NCBI GenBank assembly: GCA_000171835.1 | Contig: ABHC01000004.1 | Span: 1 to 64,000, forward strand | Source of the DNA: an alpha proteobacterium BAL199 | Lineage (GTDB): Bacteria; Pseudomonadota; Alphaproteobacteria; Thalassobaculales; Thalassobaculaceae | Reading direction: 5' to 3' | Length of the DNA: 64,000 bases | Shown here: positions 25,856 through 34,564 of the stretch, in pieces | How the letters are laid out: each line of letters begins with the position of its first letter | How positions within the stretch are numbered: position 1 is the first letter of the stretch | Notes under the pieces: model-generated | What the model saw: only the letters and a program-made list of their open reading frames with translations | The model's database searches: none | Told to the model about the DNA's origin: nothing | Made by a program: the position numbers and the translations under genes

Positions 25856-26742
25856 CCGATCCGGAACCCTGGCAGTGGCCGGAGGAAACCTGGCGCCGCA
25901 CGGTCGACCAGGTGCGCGCCGGACGGGCGCTACGGCCGGCGGCGTGGCCCGGCGGCAAGAAGGTGGCGGTGGCGCTGTCCTTCGATTCCGATCACGAGAC
26001 CAACGAGCTGCGCGACGGCGGCCGCTCGATCGGCCGGATGTCCTGGGGCCAGTACGGAACCCGCAAGGGCATCCCGCGGATCAAGGCGGCACTCGACAAG
26101 GCCGGCATCAAGGCGACGTTCTTCGTTCCGGCGGTCGCCGCCCTGCTGCATCCCGATGAACAGCGGATGCTGGTGGGCGAGGGCCACGAGATCGGCATCC
26201 ACGGCTGGATCCACGAGCTGAACTCGGTCCTTCCCTACGAGGCCGAGCGGGACCTGATGTTCCGGGCCACCGACACCCTGGAGCAGATCACCGGGGTGCG
26301 CCCGGTCGGCCTGCGCACGCCCAGCTGGGACTTCAGCCCGAGCACCCTGCGGATCGAGCGCGAGCTCGGGCTGCTTTACGATTCTTCGCTGATGGCCGAC
26401 GACGACTGCTACGAACTGCTGGAGGCGGGCGAGCCGACCGGCATCGTCGAACTGCCGGTCGAGTGGATCCGCGACGACGCGGTGTACTTCAACATGCACC
26501 GGTTCTCCGGACTGCGGCCGTACACCGCCCCGGAGACGGTGTTCGACGTGTTCCGCCGTGAGTTCGACCGGGCGCGTGAGGAGGGCGGGCTGTTCCTGCT
26601 GACCATGCACCCGCACGTCATCGGCTACCGGTCGCGCATCTGGATCCTGGAGCGGCTGATCGAGCACATCCAGGCGACCGGCGACGCCTGGTTCGCGACC
26701 CACGCCGAGGTGGCACGCTACGCCAGGGACAACGCGGCCTAG
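25852..26742 (+). CDS. NodB-fold polysaccharide deacetylase/cyclic-amide hydrolase-like protein
   Basis: A 296-residue NodB-fold protein that keeps canonical metal residues. Motif 1 is SFDSDHE (Asp45, Asp47), motif 2 IHGWIHE (His117, His121), motif 3 GLRTPSWDFSP and motif 5 MHPHVIG. No signal peptide is seen, so it is cytoplasmic, unlike cell-wall deacetylases. With the peptide-type transporter and creatininase-like enzyme nearby, amide hydrolysis of an imported compound is more likely than polysaccharide deacetylation. Its TAG stop overlaps the stop of the opposing FAD gene in a single CTAG. Confidence 0.85.
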   Translation: MTDPEPWQWPEETWRRTVDQVRAGRALRPAAWPGGKKVAVALSFDSDHETNELRDGGRSIGRMSWGQYGTRKGIPRIKAALDKAGIKATFFVPAVAALLHPDEQRMLVGEGHEIGIHGWIHELNSVLPYEAERDLMFRATDTLEQITGVRPVGLRTPSWDFSPSTLRIERELGLLYDSSLMADDDCYELLEAGEPTGIVELPVEWIRDDAVYFNMHRFSGLRPYTAPETVFDVFRREFDRAREEGGLFLLTMHPHVIGYRSRIWILERLIEHIQATGDAWFATHAEVARYARDNAA

Positions 26743-28139
26743 GCTTCGGCGGCCAACCGTGCTGCTTGCTCGCCGGCGATGTGCCCCAGGGTCGTGGCGG
26801 TCAGCAGGCCGTTGCCGGACAGATAGCCCCACACCTGCGAGCCGGACACCCCGCAGGCCGCCCCGCCGCCGGCGAACAGATTCGGCAGTGCCGTGCCGTC
26901 GCGGCGCAGCACCCGCGCGTCGGCGTCGATGCGCAGGCCTCCCTGGGTGTGGAACAGCGCGCCGGTCACCCGGACCGCGTAGTAGGGAGGCTGCAGTTCG
27001 GGTTGTCCGGTGAAGTCGCGGCCGAACGGGTCGGTCGTCTCGCCACGGGCGCAGCGCGCGGCGTGCTCCACCGTCTGCGCCAGCGCCGCGATCGGCAGGT
27101 CCAGCGCCGACGCTATGGCATCCAGATTCTCGAACCGCCGCACCGCCCCGGCCTTGTCGGCCGCCCGGTAGTCGTCGAAGCCGAGGCCAAGGTCGTGCAG
27201 GCGCTGGTCGTACAGGTTGAAAGCGATGCCGTCCGGTTGGGCCAGGACGCTGACCGCCTGCTCGGAATAACCGTGATGCTCGTCGGAGAACCGCCTGCCC
27301 TCGCGGTTGACCTGGATGCCGCCTTCCATCATCAGCGCCCAGGTGATCAGCACGCCGTGCGGGTGGGCGACCGAGCCGTGCCCCTGGTAGGCGGTCATGT
27401 GCACCGCCTCGCCGCCCAGGGTCTCGCCCCAGCGCACTGCGTCGCCGCGGTTGCCGGTGTGGCCGAAATACAGCGCGTCGGCCATCTCGGGGATGTGCGT
27501 GCGCACCATTGCCGGATCGCCGCCGTAGCCGTTGCAGGCCAGGACCGATGCTTGGCAGCCGAGATCCTCGCCTCCGCCGTCCGGGCGCTCGATCCGCACC
27601 CCGCCGATCCGGCCGTCGGTGTCGGCGTACAGGGCAGAGACCCGGGCGTTGCCGACAATGTCGACTCCGGCAGCCTCGGCGGCGTTCAGCAGCGCGCCCA
27701 GCAGGGCAGCACCGGTGCGCTCGGGATGGGCGTGCATGCGCCGGACGCTGTGGCCGGGATACAGGAAGCCGTCGAGCAGCACGAACGGCAGCCCCCATCG
27801 CTCGGCCAGCCAATCGATGGTCCGGCCGGAGCGTCGGCACACCGCTTCGACGATGGCCGGGTCGGCCTGCCCGCCGTTCTTGCGCTGGATGTCGTCCGCC
27901 ATTAGCGCAACCGGATCCTCGATGCCGGCCGACGCCTGAAAGCGGGTGCCGCAGGCCGGGATGAAACCGGAGGACAGCGCGGTCGATCCGGACGGCACCG
28001 GGTCGCGCTCCAGCACCACCACCTCGCAGCCGGCGTCGCGTGCCGTCAGGGCCGCGATCAGGCCGCAGGCCCCGCCGCCGACCACCAGCACCGGGGCTTC
28101 GGCGGTGAAGTCGGCCTCGGCCAGGGGCCGGACGGTCAT
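26739..28139 (-). CDS. FAD-dependent oxidoreductase (fumarate reductase/ketosteroid dehydrogenase flavoprotein family)
   Basis: A 466-residue flavoprotein. The dinucleotide site is VLVVGGGACGLIAAL (about 17-31) with GSTALSSGFIPACGTR for FAD. The C-terminal LFHTQGGLRIDADARVL and LFAGGGAACGVSGSQ...GYLSGNGLLTA match the FAD_binding_2 family. No signal peptide or heme motif is present. It overlaps the isochorismatase-fold gene as ATGA and is the last gene of a six-gene unit. A paralog lies at 46338-47699. It probably introduces or reduces a C=C bond next to a carbonyl. Confidence 0.85.
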   Translation of the reverse strand: MTVRPLAEADFTAEAPVLVVGGGACGLIAALTARDAGCEVVVLERDPVPSGSTALSSGFIPACGTRFQASAGIEDPVALMADDIQRKNGGQADPAIVEAVCRRSGRTIDWLAERWGLPFVLLDGFLYPGHSVRRMHAHPERTGAALLGALLNAAEAAGVDIVGNARVSALYADTDGRIGGVRIERPDGGGEDLGCQASVLACNGYGGDPAMVRTHIPEMADALYFGHTGNRGDAVRWGETLGGEAVHMTAYQGHGSVAHPHGVLITWALMMEGGIQVNREGRRFSDEHHGYSEQAVSVLAQPDGIAFNLYDQRLHDLGLGFDDYRAADKAGAVRRFENLDAIASALDLPIAALAQTVEHAARCARGETTDPFGRDFTGQPELQPPYYAVRVTGALFHTQGGLRIDADARVLRRDGTALPNLFAGGGAACGVSGSQVWGYLSGNGLLTATTLGHIAGEQAARLAAEA

Positions 28140-28756
28140 GACCCGGCGGCCTCGAACGCCGCGGTCGCCTGGTCGACGCTCCAGATTTCGGCGACCGGGC
28201 GCAGGGCGGCGATGGCGGTGTCGTGGATCTCCGGGGTGAAGGCGGCACAGCCGTCCGCCAGCACGACGGCGTGGAAGTCGCGGACATGGGCGTCGCGCAC
28301 CGTCGATGCCACCCCGCCGTTGGTGACGATCCCGGCGAACACCAGGGTCTCGATCCCGGCGCGGCGCAGCACCCATTCCATCCGGCTCATATAGAACGCC
28401 GAGAACGCCACCTTCTCGATCTTGAAGGTCGAGGGCTTCAGTTCGTCTACAAGGTCATGGCCCCAGCCGCCGGCCACGAAGTCGCCGGCCCGCAGGAACG
28501 GCCGGATCTTGAGCAGGTGTTCGCTGATGTAGGGCTCGCCGTCCGGGCCGTGCACCAGGGTGAAATGGGTCGACATCACCGGGCTGCCGGCGCTCCGGGC
28601 GGCCTGGACCACCGGCGTCAGCCGGGCCGGCAGGGCGGCGATCTGGGCGACCTTGGCACCGCCACGGCCGTACGCGCCATCGGGGTGGATGAAATCGTTC
28701 TGCAGGTCGACAAGCACCAGCGCGGTATGCTTCGGATCGGCAATTCCGTGGCTCAC
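28136..28756 (-). CDS. Isochorismatase-fold protein lacking the usual cysteine nucleophile
   Basis: A 206-residue protein of the isochorismatase-like hydrolase superfamily. Asp17 (LVDLQNDF) and Lys115 (KIEKVAF) of the triad are present, but the nucleophile position reads IVTNGGVAST with Gly148 where amidases have Cys. PhzD and EntB-type isochorismatases also lack this Cys and cleave vinyl ethers by acid catalysis. It is therefore probably not a classical amidase, unless it works by another mechanism. ATGA overlaps join it to hyuA and the FAD gene. The family member at 49102 keeps its Cys. Confidence 0.8.
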   Translation of the reverse strand: MSHGIADPKHTALVLVDLQNDFIHPDGAYGRGGAKVAQIAALPARLTPVVQAARSAGSPVMSTHFTLVHGPDGEPYISEHLLKIRPFLRAGDFVAGGWGHDLVDELKPSTFKIEKVAFSAFYMSRMEWVLRRAGIETLVFAGIVTNGGVASTVRDAHVRDFHAVVLADGCAAFTPEIHDTAIAALRPVAEIWSVDQATAAFEAAGS

Positions 28757-30828
28757 GACGGCTCCTTGCGGCGGACCATCAGGTTGCCGAAGCGGTCGAC
28801 TTCGGCCTGCAGGTCGGGCTCGACGAAGATCGTGGCGTCGGATTGTTCCAGAACCGCCGGTCCGGGAATCACCGCTCCGACCGGAAGGGCGAGGCGGTCG
28901 AAGATCGCGGCGTCGTGCCAGGCGCCGTCGACGAATACCGGACGACGGCCGCGTGCGGCGGCCTCCACCGATCCGTCCGCACCCGGCGCCAGGATCGACA
29001 GGCCGAACTTCGGCCGGCGGCCGACGGCGGTCACCCGCACGTTCAGCACCCGGATCGGCAACCGTTCCAGCACCCTTCCGTAGACCTCGCGATAGCGCGC
29101 CTCGAAGGCGGCCCGCACTGCGTCACGCTCGATCCCCAGGCCATCGGACCCACCGTCGCCGTCGCGGATCGTCAGTGGCACCGCCACCGTGTGGGTCTGG
29201 CCGAGATAGGACATGTCCAGTTCGACCAGGGTCTCGCGGCCCTCGAACGCGACTCCGGCCCGGTCGAGCAACGCCTGCCCCTCGTCGCGGAACGCCGCAG
29301 CCTCGTGGTCCACCGCGTCGATGTCGACGGTGTCCAGGAGGCCGTTGATGGTGCGCACGAAGTCGTGGCGCATGTCGGCGATCACGCAGCCGAGGGCGCT
29401 GGTCACCCCGGGGAAGCGCGGCACCAGGGCGCCGGCCAGGCCGACTTCCTTGATCAGGGCCCCGGCGTGCAGCGCACCGCCACCGCCGAACGGCATGGCG
29501 ACGAAGCTCTTGGGGTCGTGGCCGCGCTCGATCGAGACCAGCCGGATCGCGCCGGCCATCCGGCTGTTGGCGACCTTAATGATCGCCTCGGCCGCGGCCA
29601 TCACCGACAGGCCGAGCGGCTTGCCAACGGTCGTCTCGATCGCCGCTTTCGCAGCCTCGACGTCGAGGCGGGCGAGCTTGCCGCCGATCGGCCGCTCGGC
29701 GTTGATCCGGCCGAGCACCACATTGGCGTCGGTCACGGTCGGCCGATCGTTGCCGAGCCCGTAGCACACCGGGCCGGGGTCGGAGCCGGCGGATTCCGGG
29801 CCGATCTGCAGCAGTCCGCCACGGTCGACCCAGGCGATCGAGCCGCCGCCGGCGCCGATGGTGGTGATCTCGATCATCGGCTGGCGCACCACCATGCCGA
29901 AGTCGATCGAGGTCTGCGGCGTCAGCGCGGTCTGGCCGTCGACCACCAGCGACACGTCGAAGCTGGTGCCCCCCATGTCGCAGGTGACGATGTTCGGGAA
30001 TCCCGCCGAGGTGGCGATGTGGGCGCCGGCGATCACGCCGGCCGCCGGCCCGGACAGCGCGGTGCGGATCGGCACCCGGCGCGCGGTGTCGACGGTCATC
30101 ACCCCGCCGTTCGACTGCACGATCAGCACGTCGCCGGCGAATCCGTCGCCGCGCAACGCGTCCTGCAGCCGCTGCAGATAGTTGGCGACCACCGGTTGCA
30201 GGTAGGCGTTCAGGGTGGCGGTCGAGATCCGCTCGAACTCGCGGATCTCCGGCAGGATGCGGTGCGATCCGGTGACGTGCTCGTTCGGCCAGACCGCCCG
30301 CACCGCTTCCAGGGCGGCTTCCTCGTTGGCGGTGTTGGCGTAGGCGTTGATGAACGCCACGGCCACCGCCTCGCAGCCGTCGGCCAGCAGCCGTTTGGCC
30401 GCCGCCGTCACCGCGTCGAGGTCGACCGGGGTGTGGATGCTGCCGTCGGCCAGCACCCGTTCCGGGACCTCGAGCCGCCGGTCGCGCGGGATCACCGGTT
30501 CGAACTGACCCCACAGGCCCCAGGTGGTGGGCCGGTCGCGCCGGCGCATCTCCAGCACGTCGCGGAAGCCGGCGGTGGTGATGATGCCGGTGGCGGCACC
30601 GCGCCGCTCCAGCAGCGCGTTGGTGCCGACCGTGGTGCCGTGCACCACCGTGGCGACGGCACCGACCGTATCGACACCGGAACGGATGCCGGCCAGGAAG
30701 CCCTGGGACTGGTCCGGCCGGGTCGACGGCACCTTGCGGATCTCGCCGGTGCCGGTCTGCTGGTCCAGGATGAACACGTCGGTGAAGGTACCGCCGACGT
30801 CGACCCCGATGACGTAGCGGCCGCTCAC
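28753..30828 (-). CDS. hyuA: Hydantoinase/oxoprolinase family subunit A
   Basis: A 691-residue ATP-binding subunit of the hydantoinase A/acetone carboxylase family. The N-terminal ASKHA phosphate loop is GVDVGGTFTDVF (residues 8-19); a second acidic loop is CDMGGTSFDVSL. HGTTVGTNALLER, ALSGPAAGVIAG and MPFGGGGALHAG are strongly typical. It acts with HyuB in ATP-dependent ring opening of lactams or imides (N-methylhydantoin, 5-oxoproline, caprolactam) or, in relatives, carboxylation of ketones. Overlaps HyuB by ATGA. Confidence 0.92.
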   Translation of the reverse strand: MSGRYVIGVDVGGTFTDVFILDQQTGTGEIRKVPSTRPDQSQGFLAGIRSGVDTVGAVATVVHGTTVGTNALLERRGAATGIITTAGFRDVLEMRRRDRPTTWGLWGQFEPVIPRDRRLEVPERVLADGSIHTPVDLDAVTAAAKRLLADGCEAVAVAFINAYANTANEEAALEAVRAVWPNEHVTGSHRILPEIREFERISTATLNAYLQPVVANYLQRLQDALRGDGFAGDVLIVQSNGGVMTVDTARRVPIRTALSGPAAGVIAGAHIATSAGFPNIVTCDMGGTSFDVSLVVDGQTALTPQTSIDFGMVVRQPMIEITTIGAGGGSIAWVDRGGLLQIGPESAGSDPGPVCYGLGNDRPTVTDANVVLGRINAERPIGGKLARLDVEAAKAAIETTVGKPLGLSVMAAAEAIIKVANSRMAGAIRLVSIERGHDPKSFVAMPFGGGGALHAGALIKEVGLAGALVPRFPGVTSALGCVIADMRHDFVRTINGLLDTVDIDAVDHEAAAFRDEGQALLDRAGVAFEGRETLVELDMSYLGQTHTVAVPLTIRDGDGGSDGLGIERDAVRAAFEARYREVYGRVLERLPIRVLNVRVTAVGRRPKFGLSILAPGADGSVEAAARGRRPVFVDGAWHDAAIFDRLALPVGAVIPGPAVLEQSDATIFVEPDLQAEVDRFGNLMVRRKEPS

Positions 30829-32558
30829 GACGCCGCCCTCGCGCTGCGCAGGGTCTCGGTTGCGGTCCGGTCGAGCGTCAGGTCAGGGTCAATCGAAACG
30901 CCGTAGTCGACTTCGGCCCGACCGCGGCTGACATAGCCGAGGCGCACGTCACGGGCCACCTGCTCGGGGTCGCGCTCCAGCGGGGCGCCGTAGCCGCCGC
31001 CGCCAGGACTCTCGATGCGGACATGCTGGCCCTGCCGCAGCTTGATGCCAACCATCTTGGATGCCATCGGCGGGCTGGCCTCACCGGTATCGGTGTCGAA
31101 GAAGAAGGCGTTCATCGCAGCGTCGGCGCCGCCGGCGATGCCTTTCGGTGGGTGCCGCCCGCGGTCACCGAACAGGAACGCCTCGCCGGATTTTTCCAGA
31201 AGCTCGATCTCGTAGATCGCACCCAGGCCGCCGCGGCTCCGGCCCGGTCCGCCGCTGTCCGGGCGCAGCGCCCACTGGGTGAAGCGGATCGGATAGGCGG
31301 CCTCCAGGATTTCCAGCGGCGGGATGGTCGCGGTCGAGATCGGGGCGTTGCCGTGATTCAGGCCGTCGCCCTGCGGGTGGCCGCCGTGACCGCCGCCGAA
31401 GAACGAGAACATCACCCAGCGCCGCCCGTCGGCCCGGTGCCCGGCCAGCGACAGGGCGTTGATGGTGCCGTAGGCGTGGCCGTTGCTGCGCGCCGGGTCG
31501 GCCTGGGCGATCGCGCTGAACACCACGTCGATGATCCGCAGGATGGTCTCGGTGTAGCCGCCGACCGGCTTGGGTGCGACCACGCTGAGTAGGGAGTCCT
31601 CCGGGATCACGAAGGTGATCGGATCGAGCACGCCGGCGTTGGCCGGCACGTCGGTGAAGACATGCTTCAGCGCCACGTAGCAGCAGGCGACGGCGGTCGA
31701 GCGGGCGATGTTCACCGGACCCTGGCAGGCCTTGGCCGAGCGCGAGAAGTCCAGGGTCATTCGGTCGCCGGCGATCGTCAGGTCGAGGGCGATCCGCAAC
31801 GGCTCGTCGACGATGCCGTCATTGTCCAGCCAGTCCTCGGCCGAATAGGTGCCGTCCGGCAGTTCGGCGATGTTGGCCCGCATCAGCTGTTCGGCCCGTC
31901 GGCGCAGCTCGACCAGGGCTTCGCGGATGATCGCCACACCGTACTCGTCGATCAGCGCGTCGAGCCGGCGGCCGCCGAGTTCCAGGGCGCTGAGCTGGCC
32001 GTTCAGATCGCCGTACAGCGATCCGGGCTGGCGCGAATTGCTCTGCAGAATGTCGACGATGTCCTGGCGGAAAATGCCGCGGTCGTACAGCTTGACCGGC
32101 GGGATCAGCATGCCTTCCTGGAAACACTCGGTGGCGGCCGGGTTGTAGTTGCCGGGCACGTTGCCGCCGACATCGTGCCAGTGCCCGACCGAGGCCAGGT
32201 AGCAGACCAGTTCGCCGTCGCGGTAGTACGGCCGCACCAGCCGGAAGTCCGACAGGTGGGTGCCGCCGTCGTACGGGTCGTTGAAGATGTACAGGTCGCC
32301 CTCGGCCATCCCGCCGCTGCGCGCCGCCTTGTCGATCACCGCCCGCACCGCGAACGCGTTGCTGCCGACGAAGATCGGCAGGCCGGACTTGCCCTGCACC
32401 AGGGTGTCGCCGGTTTGCGGGTCGTACAGTCCGTGCGACGCGTCGTGGGCTTCGGCGATGATCGGGTTGAAGGCGCTGCGGAACAGGGTCGCGTCCATTT
32501 CGTCGGCGATCTGCTCCAGCCGGCCCTTCATGACCGCCAGGGTGACCGGATCGATCAT
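30825..32558 (-). CDS. hyuB: Hydantoinase/oxoprolinase family subunit B
   Basis: A 577-residue HyuB partner. Landmarks are the N-terminal MIDPVTLAVMKGRLEQIADEM, FNDPYDGGTHLSD, GHWHDVGGNVPG, SGGPGRSRGGLG and the C-terminal ESPGGGGYG. Metal binding through the NDPYDGGTH and GHWHD histidines is expected from characterised relatives. It overlaps the lyase gene upstream and hyuA downstream by ATGA. The substrate is probably a cyclic amide, but acetophenone-carboxylase-like activity cannot be excluded. Confidence 0.92.
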   Translation of the reverse strand: MIDPVTLAVMKGRLEQIADEMDATLFRSAFNPIIAEAHDASHGLYDPQTGDTLVQGKSGLPIFVGSNAFAVRAVIDKAARSGGMAEGDLYIFNDPYDGGTHLSDFRLVRPYYRDGELVCYLASVGHWHDVGGNVPGNYNPAATECFQEGMLIPPVKLYDRGIFRQDIVDILQSNSRQPGSLYGDLNGQLSALELGGRRLDALIDEYGVAIIREALVELRRRAEQLMRANIAELPDGTYSAEDWLDNDGIVDEPLRIALDLTIAGDRMTLDFSRSAKACQGPVNIARSTAVACCYVALKHVFTDVPANAGVLDPITFVIPEDSLLSVVAPKPVGGYTETILRIIDVVFSAIAQADPARSNGHAYGTINALSLAGHRADGRRWVMFSFFGGGHGGHPQGDGLNHGNAPISTATIPPLEILEAAYPIRFTQWALRPDSGGPGRSRGGLGAIYEIELLEKSGEAFLFGDRGRHPPKGIAGGADAAMNAFFFDTDTGEASPPMASKMVGIKLRQGQHVRIESPGGGGYGAPLERDPEQVARDVRLGYVSRGRAEVDYGVSIDPDLTLDRTATETLRSARAAS

Positions 32559-33448
32559 GCATCGTCTCCGAAGTTCGAGCCGTCATAGGCCTTGCCGCGC
32601 GCCAGGAAAGCCGGGGTTTCGATCAACTGGTTCAGCGAATCAAACAGGTTCATCCGCTCCAGGAACGGGCCGGTGCCGCCGTGGGTCTTCAGGCTTCCGT
32701 AGTACTCACCCAGCAGGCGCGACAGCGCCCGCACGGTGCCGCCGGGGAAGATCGCCAGTTTGAAGCCGATCTCTTGCAGCGTGGCGGCGTCGTGCAGCGG
32801 GGTGTGCCCGCCCTCGACCATGTTGGCCAGCAGCGGAACCCGGCTGCCGAACCGGGCGACGATGCCATCCATCTGGTCCCGGTCGCGCGGCGCTTCGACG
32901 AACAGCACGTCGGCCCCCGCCTCCAGATACCGCTCGGCTCGCTCCAGGGCGGGCTCGTAGCCTTCCACCGCGATCGCGTCGGTGCGGGCGATGATCAGGA
33001 AATCCTCGCTCTTGCGCGCGTCGACCGCAGCCTTGACCTTGCCGACCATGCCGGCCGCCGGAACCAGGGTCTTGCCGGCGAGGTGGCCGCAACGCTTCGG
33101 CATGGCCTGATCTTCAAGCTGGATCGCCTGGGCACCGCAGCGCTCGAAGCTGCGCACGGTACGGATCACGTTCAGGGCGTTGCCGAAGCCGGTGTCGCCG
33201 TCGACGATCACCGGGGTTGCGACCCGGTCGGTGATCGCAGTCAGGGTGTCGGCCACCTCGGCCATGCCGAGCAGCCCAATATCCGGCATGCCGTACCGGG
33301 TATAGGCGATCGACGCGCCCGACAGGTACAGCGTGCCGAACCCGGCTTGCGAGGCGATCAGCGCCGACAGTGCGTCGTAGATGCCGGGGGCAACCACCAG
33401 TTCGTCGCCGGCCAACTGGCTGCGGAGCGTGGGAAGCGGTGCGCTCAT
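32555..33448 (-). CDS. Isocitrate lyase/PEP mutase superfamily lyase (copy 2)
   Basis: A 297-residue TIM-barrel lyase. The metal and substrate loop is DGDTGFG (83-89) and the catalytic loop KRCGH has Cys120, as in 2-methylisocitrate lyase and dimethylmalate lyase. It should perform retro-Claisen cleavage of a hydroxy-diacid or triacid to a 2-oxoacid plus a carboxylic acid. It follows copy 1 by 57 bases and overlaps hyuB by ATGA. Substrate-binding details differ from copy 1, so the two may handle different intermediates. Confidence 0.87.
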   Translation of the reverse strand: MSAPLPTLRSQLAGDELVVAPGIYDALSALIASQAGFGTLYLSGASIAYTRYGMPDIGLLGMAEVADTLTAITDRVATPVIVDGDTGFGNALNVIRTVRSFERCGAQAIQLEDQAMPKRCGHLAGKTLVPAAGMVGKVKAAVDARKSEDFLIIARTDAIAVEGYEPALERAERYLEAGADVLFVEAPRDRDQMDGIVARFGSRVPLLANMVEGGHTPLHDAATLQEIGFKLAIFPGGTVRALSRLLGEYYGSLKTHGGTGPFLERMNLFDSLNQLIETPAFLARGKAYDGSNFGDDA

Positions 33449-33505
33449 GTCGACGGTCCTCGCGCCTGGGAATTCGACGGGTACGGGCAGGCCCGACAGG
33501 CCGTG

Positions 33506-34405
33506 CTACTCCACCGCGTACAGCTTTTCGAGGGCGTCGTAGGACGCCTTATCGACCAGACGCTGGCGTTCATCGAAACCAGCCAGCCGATCCTTGACCG
33601 CATCCAGGCCGCCGTCGCGCTTCAGCGCGCCAAGCACTTCGCCCATCGCCCGCATGGCGGCCTGCAGCGGGGTGTTGGCGTACAGCACGATTGAGAACCC
33701 GATGTCGGCGAGTGCCTGCTGCGGCAGCAGCGGTGTGCGGCCGCCGACCACCAGGTTGGCGACCTGGGGCACCGACAGGCGTTGAGTGATCGTGCGCATC
33801 TCCTGCTCGGAGGTCGGAGCCTCCACGAAGGTCATGTCGGCGCCGGCCTCGATGTAGCGCTCGGCCCGTTCGATGGCGGCGTCGAGACCTTCGATGGCAC
33901 GGGCATCGGTGCGCGCCATGACCAGCAGGTTGGAGTCCTCGCGGGCATCGACCGCGGCCTTGATCTTCGACACCATCTCGGCGACCGGGATCACGCCCTT
34001 GCCGTCGAAATGACCGCATTTCTTGGGAAACACCTGGTCTTCCATCTGCACCGCGCAGGCGCCGGCCCGCTCCAGCACCCGCACCGTGCGGCGGGTGTTG
34101 ACGGCGTTGCCGAAGCCGGTGTCGATGTCGACGATCATCGGCAGGGTGCAGATCTCGCCGATCGCCTCGGTGGTGTGGGCCAGTTCGGTCAGGGTCACCA
34201 GGCCGATGTCCGGTACGCCGAGCAGGGTGTTGGCGATCCCGGCGCCGGTGACGTAGATCGCGTCGAAGCCGACATCCTGGATGACCCGGGCGGTCAGCGC
34301 GTTGGCGGCACCCGGCACCAGTATCGCGCGGCGCTCGTTGACGGCGGCGCGCAGACGTTTGCGCCGATCGGAGATCCGGTCACCCGAAGCGCTGCCACCT
34401 GCCAT
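33506..34405 (-). CDS. Isocitrate lyase/PEP mutase superfamily lyase (copy 1)
   Basis: A 299-residue relative of the next gene. The loop is DIDTGFG (93-99) and the catalytic KKCGH at 128-132 has Cys130. EDQVFPKKCGHFDGK matches oxaloacetate-decarboxylase/methylisocitrate-lyase-like enzymes. It is the first gene of the minus-strand unit reaching to 26739, with a good promoter and the GntR-type palindrome at 34456-34492. No methylcitrate synthase lies nearby, so this is not a standard prp operon. Confidence 0.87.
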   Translation of the reverse strand: MAGGSASGDRISDRRKRLRAAVNERRAILVPGAANALTARVIQDVGFDAIYVTGAGIANTLLGVPDIGLVTLTELAHTTEAIGEICTLPMIVDIDTGFGNAVNTRRTVRVLERAGACAVQMEDQVFPKKCGHFDGKGVIPVAEMVSKIKAAVDAREDSNLLVMARTDARAIEGLDAAIERAERYIEAGADMTFVEAPTSEQEMRTITQRLSVPQVANLVVGGRTPLLPQQALADIGFSIVLYANTPLQAAMRAMGEVLGALKRDGGLDAVKDRLAGFDERQRLVDKASYDALEKLYAVE

Positions 34406-34455
34406 CGTTCACTCCCGTCCCGGCTGCTTGAACGTCTTGTTCCCGTTTGTCGGTC

Positions 34456-34484
34456 AATAAACGATGACTCATGGGTTCCGTCAA
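34456..34484 (-). promoter_or_regulatory. Sigma-70-like promoter of the lyase-hyuBA operon
   Basis: The minus strand reads TTGACG, 17 bases, TTTATT, ending 51 bases before the lyase start at 34405. The -35 lies inside the palindrome 34480-34492, so binding there would block it. Confidence 0.6.
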
Positions 34485-34492
34485 CTGTTGAC
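34480..34492. promoter_or_regulatory. GTCAACTGTTGAC palindrome (candidate GntR operator 1)
   Basis: Perfect palindrome with 6-base arms around one base, in the divergent region between the lyase operon and the AtuA gene. It covers the minus-strand -35 and a plus-strand TTGACA. Related sites are at 41811, 49853 and 53783. Confidence 0.65.
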
Positions 34493-34564
34493 AATTTACG
34501 GAACGGCGTTGGACGATCCGCCGGTTCATCGTCGGTCGAGCGCGTCCGCGCCGGAAGGAAAATC

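Noticed and set aside
32555-34405. A standard prp (methylcitrate) operon
   Set aside because: No methylcitrate synthase, and the lyases are linked to hydantoinase subunits.
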